A stretch of DNA of 6,230 bases from Desulfurococcales archaeon (GTDB taxonomy: Archaea > Thermoproteota > Thermoprotei_A > Sulfolobales > Desulfurococcaceae), in assembly GCA_015521265.1 (NCBI GenBank), contig WAON01000164.1, positions 1 through 6,230 of the forward strand, given 5' to 3'. A model generated the notes under the pieces. That model was given only the letters and a program-made list of their open reading frames with translations, was not told the DNA's origin and searched no databases. Below are positions 1 through 4,293 of the stretch, one piece after another; position 1 is the stretch's first letter; each line of letters opens with the position of its first letter. The position numbers and the translations under genes are program-made.

Positions 1-352
1 AATAGACTCCGTAACCGGGCATTTCAGAGCCGAATACCCGGGTAGGGAACACCTAGCCGAGAGGCAGCAGAAGCTTAACAAGCATTTACACCAGCTTGTA
101 AGACTTGCAGAAGCATACAATATAGCAGTTGTTGTAACTAACCAGGTAATGGCTAGGCCCGACGTCTTCTATGGCGATCCAACACAAGCCGTGGGCGGGC
201 ATGTATTAGCACATACACCGGGTATTAGGGTGCAGTTGCGTAAAGCTAAGGGTAATAAACGAATAGCTAGAATAGTTGACGCTCCACACTTACCGGAAGG
301 AGAAGCTGTATTCGTCATAACGGATGAAGGAATAAGGGATCTAGAAGAATAA
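1..352 (+). CDS. radA: DNA repair and recombination protein RadA, C-terminal part (5' end outside window)
   Basis: RadA is the archaeal RecA/Rad51 recombinase that forms filaments on single-stranded DNA and drives ATP-dependent strand exchange. The frame is open from the window edge (first whole codon at base 2) and gives 116 residues before the TAA stop. The fragment opens with the end of Walker B (IDSVT) and continues with the AEYPGREHLAERQQKLNKHL region and the VVVTNQV strand. The DNA-binding L2 segment follows (MARPDVFYGDPTQAVGGH), then the ATP-cap and C-terminal strands ending in EGEAVFVITDEGIRDLEE. Family members are about 320 residues, so roughly the last third is present, intact to its natural end. 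The ATG at 149 is an internal methionine, not a start. Its stop abuts the stop of the convergent prepilin peptidase gene. Identification is firm from motif order and near-invariant sequence. Confidence 0.97.
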   Translation, partial: IDSVTGHFRAEYPGREHLAERQQKLNKHLHQLVRLAEAYNIAVVVTNQVMARPDVFYGDPTQAVGGHVLAHTPGIRVQLRKAKGNKRIARIVDAPHLPEGEAVFVITDEGIRDLEE

Positions 353-1168
353 TCAACAAATACCAAATAATGCTACAACAGGATAATCACCAAGTAGTAA
401 GACTAGGAGAAAACCAATAAACACGGGAACAATAAAGGGGATTCCATAAGTAATCCAAATGTAATCATCAGCATTAACCAAGCCCTTCTCCAGTAATCCC
501 CTGATACGATCCTGGTGCTCATAATATTCCTCGCTGATACTAAAACTAAAGCGAAATCTACGCTTAACCCCACCCCCACCAGTTTCCTCAAAAACTTCTA
601 AGGGATAATAATGTTTCATCGATAAATAATCCCTTATACGGACGGGTCTACCAATAAACGACAAAGCGATCCTACGTATGAAGGAGAGCTCCCTCGGAAG
701 TAGATCATAGTATCTAATTAAAACGTATAAGCCCCGGATAAGGAAGATCAATAACAGCGATAGAGTAGCATATAAGAGTAAAATTATCAGCACTGGTAAA
801 TGTATAATACAAACATACTTGAATATCGAGTACTCGTATAAACCATAGAAAGGATACAATACAAGTAACTCACTAAGAACAACGACATCAGCACCGCCAA
901 AATAATCCATAAAATACAGCATAACCATTATCAACACCATAATAATCGAAACTATGAGAGACGACAAAAGAATAATAGGGTTATACCTACCAAACTCTTC
1001 AATCAAACCATTATAATCAATCCCGGTTAAGATAAACGCAATGGCTAAACTCCCCCATACAAGCTTATCGGGGATATCCCTATATTTTAAATCCAGCCAT
1101 GAAAAATACCCGAGAACAAGGACGCTATAAATAATCTTAGCAATCATTATAATTGATGAAAAACCCAT
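353..1168 (-). CDS. pibD: Archaeal type IV prepilin/prearchaellin peptidase (PibD/FlaK family)
   Basis: This is a membrane aspartyl protease that removes the short signal peptide from type IV pilin-like precursors (archaellins, pilins, sugar-binding pseudopilins) in the cytoplasmic membrane. From ATG 1168 it has 271 residues. The first catalytic Asp is in SWLDLKYRDIP (D26), the usual D-x-K-x-R-x-I motif. The second is in the GGAD motif (G91-D94). Both lie at the cytoplasmic ends of hydrophobic segments. About six membrane segments are visible, and the IWITYGIPF segment before the last one is typical of archaeal members. A charged loop of about 80 residues (155-235) makes it longer than the roughly 230-240 residues usual in the family. 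A TTG at 1198 would add 10 residues. ATG 1168 is preferred because GGTG (1178-1175) sits 6 bases upstream. It is convergent with radA and divergent from the gene at 1182. Its substrates are not encoded in this window. Confidence 0.9.
   Translation of the reverse strand: MGFSSIIMIAKIIYSVLVLGYFSWLDLKYRDIPDKLVWGSLAIAFILTGIDYNGLIEEFGRYNPIILLSSLIVSIIMVLIMVMLYFMDYFGGADVVVLSELLVLYPFYGLYEYSIFKYVCIIHLPVLIILLLYATLSLLLIFLIRGLYVLIRYYDLLPRELSFIRRIALSFIGRPVRIRDYLSMKHYYPLEVFEETGGGGVKRRFRFSFSISEEYYEHQDRIRGLLEKGLVNADDYIWITYGIPFIVPVFIGFLLVLLLGDYPVVALFGIC
1126..1133 (+). promoter_or_regulatory. Candidate TATA box for the plus-strand gene set starting at 1182
   Basis: TATAAATA matches the archaeal TATA consensus and would start a transcript near 1155-1160. 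A second AT-rich element, ATTATAATT at about 1146-1154, would start one near 1178-1182 and make the TTG-initiated message leaderless. Both lie inside the 5' coding part of the prepilin peptidase gene, so the divergent promoters would overlap coding sequence. Assigned by consensus only. Confidence 0.35.
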
Positions 1169-1174
1169 AGATGA

Positions 1175-1178
1175 CACC
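1175..1178 (-). promoter_or_regulatory. Ribosome binding site deciding the prepilin peptidase start
   Basis: On the minus strand, GGTG in the context GGCGGTG lies 6 bases before ATG 1168. It falls inside the longer reading frame that could begin at TTG 1198, and no comparable site precedes that TTG. This supports the shorter protein and removes a 17-bp overlap with the divergent gene at 1182. Confidence 0.65.
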
Positions 1179-1181
1179 GCC

Positions 1182-1544
1182 TTGATACGTGTAGTCAATT
1201 TATCTAGAAAGACACGTAACTTAAAAACGTTAGTTAAATCACTAGTTAATGGAGTTAGGGGGCTTCCTGTAGTCTATAAATTACTTATGGATACTGGTAA
1301 TGACTATATAATCGTTATTTGTAGTCCGAAAGTAGAATATAGGTATAGGAGGGTTAGAGATAAGCTGAGTAATCTTTCAATAATGATAAGGGAAGCCGTG
1401 ATCACTATTTGTGGAAAACCGTTATTCCGTATTGTATGGGATGGGCAGTATTATGGGGTAGCACTTGCACTAGATAATAACCCATTTATAATCCGAGTAC
1501 GTTCAAGCAGTAAAGAATTCCTTGTGGGTGTAGGCGATGGATAA
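1182..1544 (+). CDS. Hypothetical protein, 120 aa, upstream partner of the HIT gene
   Basis: I do not recognise this family. The protein is basic at the N-terminus (SRKTRNLKTLVKSL) and then alternates short hydrophobic strands (DYIIVICS, EAVITIC, PLFRIVW, YYGVALAL, PFIIRVR) with a charged helix (EYRYRRVRDKLSNLS). It looks like a small soluble alpha/beta protein with no membrane segment or signal peptide. TTG 1182 is the only usable start after the in-frame stop at 1128; the nearest later ATG, at 1290, would remove about 36 residues. No clear ribosome binding site precedes the TTG, so a leaderless message is possible. Its last codons overlap the start of the HIT gene by 8 bp, which argues for cotranscription and translational coupling and supports it being real. 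Function unknown. Confidence 0.7.
   Translation: MIRVVNLSRKTRNLKTLVKSLVNGVRGLPVVYKLLMDTGNDYIIVICSPKVEYRYRRVRDKLSNLSIMIREAVITICGKPLFRIVWDGQYYGVALALDNNPFIIRVRSSSKEFLVGVGDG
1526..1530 (+). promoter_or_regulatory. Ribosome binding site of the HIT gene
   Basis: GGGTG lies inside the end of the preceding gene, 6 bases before ATG 1537. It supports that start and coupled translation of the two overlapping genes. Confidence 0.55.
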
Positions 1545-2064
1545 GACAGTCTATAACATACTATGGAATCCCTGGAGGTACGAGTATATCAAATCGACTG
1601 TTAAAAGAGAGAAAAAGAAATGCATATTATGCGAGATACCTAGTAGAAGGGATGATGAAGCCTATATAATTCATCGCGGAAAACACGCTTTCATAGTATT
1701 AAATGCTTACCCATATAATAGTGGGCATGTAATGATTGTGCCCTACCGTCATGTACCAAGCTTAGAAGACTTGTCGGATGAGGAATTCTTAGAGATAACA
1801 ATTTTGTTGAAGAAGATATTGAGAACACTTCGCGAAGCCTTTAACCCTGAAGGATTCAATGTGGGAGTCAATATTGGTAGAGCTGCTGGAGCTGGTATTG
1901 AAGAACACGTCCACATACACGTAGTGCCCAGATGGATTGGTGATTCAAACTTTATGGCTGTAATCGGTAATACGAAGACACTACCAGTAAGCCTCGAGGA
2001 AACATATCGGATATTAAAGACTAAATGGATACAACTTTATGGTGAGGAAGCCCTCGATCACTGA
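1537..2064 (+). CDS. HIT-family nucleotide-binding protein, Ap4A hydrolase/phosphorylase-like
   Basis: Histidine-triad proteins cleave nucleotide phosphoanhydride or phosphoramidate bonds, such as those of diadenosine polyphosphates or AMP conjugates, through a nucleotidylated histidine. This 175-residue protein has the triad H124-V-H126-I-H128-V-V-P in the segment EEHVHIHVVPRW. The upstream HIT-fold segment SGHVMIVPYRH (62-72) and the helix EEFLEITILLKKILRTL are also present. The N-terminal LWNPWRYEYI (9-18) and the C29-x2-C32 pair resemble the longer HIT proteins of the Ap4A phosphorylase type. The CxxC pair, with histidines such as H72, could bind zinc, as known in that branch. The DSNFM segment after the triad fits the same branch. 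It is soluble and cytoplasmic. The exact substrate cannot be read from the sequence. It overlaps the gene before it and is followed after 38 bases by another small gene. Confidence 0.93.
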   Translation: MDKTVYNILWNPWRYEYIKSTVKREKKKCILCEIPSRRDDEAYIIHRGKHAFIVLNAYPYNSGHVMIVPYRHVPSLEDLSDEEFLEITILLKKILRTLREAFNPEGFNVGVNIGRAAGAGIEEHVHIHVVPRWIGDSNFMAVIGNTKTLPVSLEETYRILKTKWIQLYGEEALDH

Positions 2065-2089
2065 ATCATGATGAAGGCAGGGTTTAACC

Positions 2090-2095
2090 GAGGAG
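2090..2095 (+). promoter_or_regulatory. Strong ribosome binding site for the TTG start at 2103
   Basis: GAGGAG stands 7 bases before TTG 2103. An in-frame stop at 2085-2087 rules out any longer version, so the site fixes the start on an uncommon TTG codon. Confidence 0.75.
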
Positions 2096-2102
2096 TAATA
2101 GA

Positions 2103-2312
2103 TTGATTCAGAAGAAAGACCTAGAGATCGTCGAAGTATTATTGTTTATGGGTGAGAAGAGGTATAGAGTTAGGATTAAGAATACAAATATTGTGTTTAA
2201 TGTACATGCTGAAGACAGTAATGAAGCGATCGAAAAAACACTCGAGTTAATCCAGAAAGTCGGGTTGACGGAGGAGGCATTAGCTAAGCTTAGAGGGGAG
2301 GGTACCGGATAA
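2103..2312 (+). CDS. Small hypothetical protein, 69 aa
   Basis: I do not recognise this family. The sequence suggests two or three beta strands (LEIVEVLLFM, KRYRVRIK, IVFNVHAE), then an amphipathic helix (SNEAIEKTLELIQKVG) and a second charged helix (EEALAKLRGE). This is a compact beta-beta-beta-alpha layout in a soluble, charge-rich protein. A GAGGAG site 7 bases before TTG 2103 supports both the start and the reality of the gene. It follows the HIT gene by 38 bases on the same strand and is likely cotranscribed with it. Ribosomal protein LX/L20a was considered because of the size and layout, but the conserved sequence of that family is not visible. It ends before the structured intergenic region and faces the convergent zinc-protein gene. 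Confidence 0.7.
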   Translation: MIQKKDLEIVEVLLFMGEKRYRVRIKNTNIVFNVHAEDSNEAIEKTLELIQKVGLTEEALAKLRGEGTG

Positions 2313-2322
2313 TTATCATATT

Positions 2323-2396
2323 TGAGATGAAGAGACTTGCCCCCCATGGACCCTGTGAAAGGGGGATGATGACATTACCGCGAACGGATCATATTC
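2323..2396. other. G+C-rich structured intergenic element between convergent genes
   Basis: This sits in the 84 bases between two convergent genes. By hand count, bases 2331-2387 are about 58 % G+C, well above the AT-rich surroundings; in hyperthermophiles such islands often mark structured RNA. Read on the plus strand, CCCCC (within 2340-2345) can pair with GGGGG (2361-2365) around a loop of about 15 bases. A second hairpin pairs ATGAT (2366-2370) with ATCAT (2388-2392) and CCG (2378-2380) with CGG (2385-2387) around a CGAA loop, with a 7-base bulge. The 8-mer ATCATATT occurs at 2315-2322 and again at 2388-2395, flanking the element. A T5 run at 2404-2408 could end a plus-strand transcript. 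It may be a small RNA, a terminator region, or the remnant of a small insertion; the strand is unknown. Confidence 0.45.
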
Positions 2397-2636
2397 TCAT
2401 ATCTTTTTAGCCTTACGTTTCTCTAATTCTCTGAGTTTCTCAAGGTTTTCTTCAACAAGCCTCTTAACATAATCGCCGAGTACATCCGGGGGAACCCGGT
2501 CTAGGAGTTGTTTTAAAAATTTTGAGGCACACTTACTACTATGAAACGCTAACTCTACACCACCATAGGTGAGTATAATACCCTGCCCCTCTGGAAACAC
2601 TCTTCCACAAACTATACACTTATGCTTTTTCTTCAC
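2397..2636 (-). CDS. Small L24e/TRASH-like zinc-binding protein
   Basis: From GTG 2636 this is a 79-residue protein. The N-terminal half matches the treble-clef fold shared by ribosomal protein L24e and TRASH domains: C7-x2-C10 in HKCIVCGRVFPEGQG, then a beta hairpin, then AFHSSKC with H32 and C36. L24e usually has a cysteine where this protein has H32, giving a Cys-Cys-His-Cys zinc site. The C-terminal half (KFLKQLLDRVPPDVLGDYVKRLVEENLEKLRELEKRKAKKI) is a long charged helix not typical of ribosomal L24e. It is therefore more likely a relative than the ribosomal protein itself. A GTG at 2645 would add three residues, but that codon lies within the GGTG ribosome binding site (2646-2643) placed 6 bases before GTG 2636. 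It overlaps the end of the upstream membrane-protein gene by 17 bp, so the two are probably cotranslated and may work together. Confidence 0.8.
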   Translation of the reverse strand: MKKKHKCIVCGRVFPEGQGIILTYGGVELAFHSSKCASKFLKQLLDRVPPDVLGDYVKRLVEENLEKLRELEKRKAKKI

Positions 2637-3360
2637 TAGTAACACCTTTACACGGCTTTAACTCTAAGGCTTTAATCTTTTCCAGTAAGCTAGCAATGGA
2701 ATCGGTGTATAGCCTTATCCTAACACCTTGTTTACCGCTCATACTTTTTATCTCGACAAAGTGCCTTCTCGTATTATACTCATAGCATAGATCCGGGGTA
2801 AACTCTATGTAAAATCTATCATTAGCAACTATTCCACGGCGATAAACAATATATCTCTGTGGGAGCATTATGTTTGCCGAAGCCATCTTACCCATCATCA
2901 AGAACCTCGGCAGAGCTAATAGCCCAGTTACAACTTCATACATTATTAGGAAGTCTAGGAAAACAACGAGTACATCGTTTTCAAAATAGTTCTTCAACCA
3001 GTTGTGAACGGGGATAAACGCTATAGCCCTATAAGCGTAGAATAATGCAAGAACAACAACAGTCATTAACAACAGGTACATAGTAGCCATAAACTGCTTC
3101 TTCAACTCCTGTGTTAACTCCTTATCAAGCATTGCAGTCTTAATAGCATTCTTCTCCTTAAACAATGGTGATCCAAGCTTGCTCTGTGGAGGGATCTTCG
3201 TCATTTTACGAGTACTCCTAAACATAACCCCCATTATAACTATGAAGTACAGCAGGAAGAATAACCAGTAATAACCGGGGGCTAGCGCGGTTACAAGCGA
3301 GATCAGTATAATACTACCCTGCCAAATAATCAAATTAGTTCTACGTGATGGCTGCTTCAT
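2620..3360 (-). CDS. Archaeal four-segment membrane protein of unknown function (DUF2208-like?)
   Basis: The 246-residue protein has four hydrophobic segments: about residues 10-27, 30-47, 93-115 and 129-150. A charged helical stretch (FKEKNAIKTAMLDKELTQELKKQF) lies between segments two and three, and a soluble C-terminal domain of about 80 residues with beta character (YIVYRRGIVANDRFYIEF, RHFVEIKSMSG, VRIRLYT) closes the protein. The positive-inside rule places both termini and the charged loop in the cytoplasm. From memory the layout resembles the archaeal DUF2208 group, which has no known function; this link is tentative. ATG 3360 is preferred over the adjacent TTG 3363. GGTGAG lies 12 bases upstream of the ATG, a little far. 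The following zinc-protein gene begins inside its last codons, implying an operon. Transcription probably starts from the AT-rich element near 3414-3422. Confidence 0.75.
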   Translation of the reverse strand: MKQPSRRTNLIIWQGSIILISLVTALAPGYYWLFFLLYFIVIMGVMFRSTRKMTKIPPQSKLGSPLFKEKNAIKTAMLDKELTQELKKQFMATMYLLLMTVVVLALFYAYRAIAFIPVHNWLKNYFENDVLVVFLDFLIMYEVVTGLLALPRFLMMGKMASANIMLPQRYIVYRRGIVANDRFYIEFTPDLCYEYNTRRHFVEIKSMSGKQGVRIRLYTDSIASLLEKIKALELKPCKGVTSEEKA

Positions 3361-3413
3361 CAATTCCCTTATCTCACCAAGAATAATACTTCAATAGAGA
3401 ATCCTTTTAGATG

Positions 3414-3422
3414 TATTTAATA
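3414..3422. promoter_or_regulatory. Shared TATA element for the guide RNA (plus) and membrane-protein gene (minus)
   Basis: TATTTAATA on the plus strand (TATTAAATA on the minus strand) is near-palindromic and fits the archaeal TATA consensus both ways. On the plus strand it sits about 25 bases before the predicted 5' stem of the C/D RNA at 3442, the expected distance to a start site. On the minus strand it would start a message near 3393, about 30 bases before ATG 3360. A second TATA-like sequence, TTTAAATA at 3429-3436, would start inside the RNA and fits less well. Confidence 0.5.
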
Positions 3423-3441
3423 GGCTGGTTTAAATAGGTTG

Positions 3442-3505
3442 TTAATGGATGATGAATAGCCACTGTCGGAGTAATGAAGAAGGTCCGTGTTTCTGACACC
3501 AATAA
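3442..3505 (+). ncRNA. C/D box 2'-O-methylation guide RNA (archaeal sRNA)
   Basis: All four boxes are present in order. Box C is ATGATGA (3449-3455, perfect). Box D' is CGGA (3467-3470, one change from CTGA). Box C' is ATGAAGA (3474-3480, one change). Box D is CTGA (3493-3496, perfect). Guides are 11 bases (3456-3466) and 12 bases (3481-3492), with a 3-base D'-C' spacer, all within archaeal norms. The ends can pair: TTAATGG (3442-3448) with CCAATAA (3499-3505), six of seven pairs. Such RNAs assemble with L7Ae, Nop5 and fibrillarin to methylate rRNA or tRNA at the base paired to the fifth nucleotide upstream of D or D'. The D guide is complementary to GAAACACGGACC, a conserved large-subunit rRNA segment. 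The D' guide target is unassigned. It lies between divergent genes with a suitable TATA box upstream. The exact ends are approximate. Confidence 0.88.
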
Positions 3506-3513
3506 TTTATTAT
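3504..3513 (+). promoter_or_regulatory. Candidate TATA box for the gene at 3551
   Basis: AATTTATTAT lies about 40-47 bases before ATG 3551 and would give a leader of roughly 15 bases. It overlaps the predicted 3' end of the guide RNA. An alternative, CTTTTATCA at 3519-3527, would give a nearly leaderless message, which would suit the absence of a properly spaced ribosome binding site. Consensus match only. Confidence 0.35.
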
Positions 3514-3550
3514 GGTTACTTTTATCACTACGTAGTTTGGCGATGAGGAT

Positions 3551-4144
3551 ATGCCCGAAGCTGAAGATTCGATGTTGAAGTTATCCCCGTCTGAGCCTTA
3601 CATAGTATTTGTACTTGACGTTTATATTCGGAGGGATTTTCCATTAACTAAGGCTGCAAAGATCCTTGGTGGATATGGATACAAGCCTCGTATTAATCCC
3701 CCGTATACTTTAACTATGAGGACTAGTATACCGCTTAGCGCTTCCGAGAAAGAGGGAGTTTCGCATTTAAAAGCATTACTAGTAGAGTTATCTTCTATTA
3801 TTGAAGCAATATGTGTTGAACACTACATAGTCGTACATAGAAAACTGTCAGGTCAATCTCTAAGAATATTCTATGCATGCAATCGTAGAGGATTTAAAGA
3901 CGAGTTATTCATGATTTGTAACTATAAAAATTCCACAGTTTATATGAAATCTTCGCGGAGGAAAACTATCATTAGAATACTCGATGTTAAAGACACTGTA
4001 TTTGTGGATCCCCTATTCATACCTAGAACTCTTTACCGGAAGTGTAGTAGTGACATAACCATGATAGCAGAGTATATTGAGGATAAAAAACGTATATTCA
4101 TAGAGATGATGAACGCCCTATCCATAGACCAATTTGAGGGATGA
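3551..4144 (+). CDS. Hypothetical protein, 197 aa
   Basis: I do not recognise this family. It appears soluble and mixed alpha/beta: a hydrophobic strand near the N-terminus (YIVFVLDVYI), a helix (SHLKALLVELSSIIEAI), a strand (EHYIVVHRKL), then basic strand-rich sequence (YMKSSRRKTIIRILDVKDTVFVD) and a C-terminal helix (IAEYIEDKKRIFIEMMNAL). Four cysteines are scattered through the second half (AICVEHY, YACNRR, MICNYK, RKCSS) without a clear zinc-site spacing. There is no signal peptide and no membrane segment. ATG 3551 is the most likely start, but GAGG at 3545-3548 is only two bases away, so leaderless translation is possible; ATG 3572 is a shorter alternative without a site. The gene stands alone, downstream of the guide RNA. 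Its length and unbroken frame support it being real. Confidence 0.75.
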   Translation: MPEAEDSMLKLSPSEPYIVFVLDVYIRRDFPLTKAAKILGGYGYKPRINPPYTLTMRTSIPLSASEKEGVSHLKALLVELSSIIEAICVEHYIVVHRKLSGQSLRIFYACNRRGFKDELFMICNYKNSTVYMKSSRRKTIIRILDVKDTVFVDPLFIPRTLYRKCSSDITMIAEYIEDKKRIFIEMMNALSIDQFEG

Positions 4145-4232
4145 AGAATAGTCGAACCCAGGCTGAAATACTAGTTTGTTTAACAAGATGAGTTATATTT
4201 AATACGTTGAGCAGGGTTAATACACAGTATAT

Positions 4233-4240
4233 CTTAAATA
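4233..4240 (+). promoter_or_regulatory. Candidate TATA box for the Alba gene
   Basis: CTTAAATA is about 55 bases before GTG 4294 and would give a start near 4262 and a leader of about 30 bases. A stronger-looking AT tract, TTATATTTAATA at 4193-4204, lies further upstream and would give a leader of about 65 bases. The choice between them cannot be made from sequence alone. Confidence 0.4.
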
Positions 4241-4282
4241 GAGAAGCAGGTAATACCTATTCACTTGACCAGAACGATAACC

Positions 4283-4287
4283 GGTGA
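4283..4287 (+). promoter_or_regulatory. Ribosome binding site for the Alba GTG start
   Basis: GGTGA is 6 bases before GTG 4294. An in-frame TGA at 4285-4287 excludes a longer protein, so the GTG start is fixed. CGGT (4282-4285) could pair with ACCG (4291-4294), a 4-bp hairpin covering part of the site, though this is weak. Confidence 0.65.
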
Positions 4288-4293
4288 ATAACC

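Noticed and set aside
149..352. A short protein starting at ATG 149
   Set aside because: The frame is open back to the window edge and encodes continuous RadA sequence; the ATG is internal.
169..366. Minus-strand open frame opposite radA
   Set aside because: It is antisense to well-conserved RadA codons and shows no family features.
2068..2091. Possible C/D box RNA between the HIT gene and the next gene (perfect ATGATGA, then CCGA 13 bases on)
   Set aside because: No C' box or final CTGA follows at the right distance, and the region is the ribosome binding site of the next gene.
2103..2312. Ribosomal protein LX (L20a) as identity of the 69-residue protein
   Set aside because: Size and strand order are similar, but the conserved basic residues near the C-terminus of LX are absent.
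2108..2347. Minus-strand open frame opposite the 69-residue protein
   Set aside because: The plus-strand gene has a well-placed GAGGAG site; the antisense frame has no such support and runs into the structured element.
2620..3360. EMC3/DUF106-type insertase for the membrane protein
   Set aside because: That family has three segments with a long cytoplasmic coiled coil; here there are four segments and a C-terminal beta-rich domain.
4138..4210. C/D-like pattern after the 197-residue gene (GGGATGA, CTGA at 4163, AAGATGA, TTGA), with a guide resembling the complement of a tRNA T-arm
   Set aside because: Both C-type boxes lack the conserved U, the first guide would be 18 bases, and the second falls on a TATA-like tract.
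4248..4258. Inverted repeat AGGT-AAT-ACCT as an operator for the Alba gene
   Set aside because: Four-base arms are too short to stand out from chance, and there is no second copy nearby.
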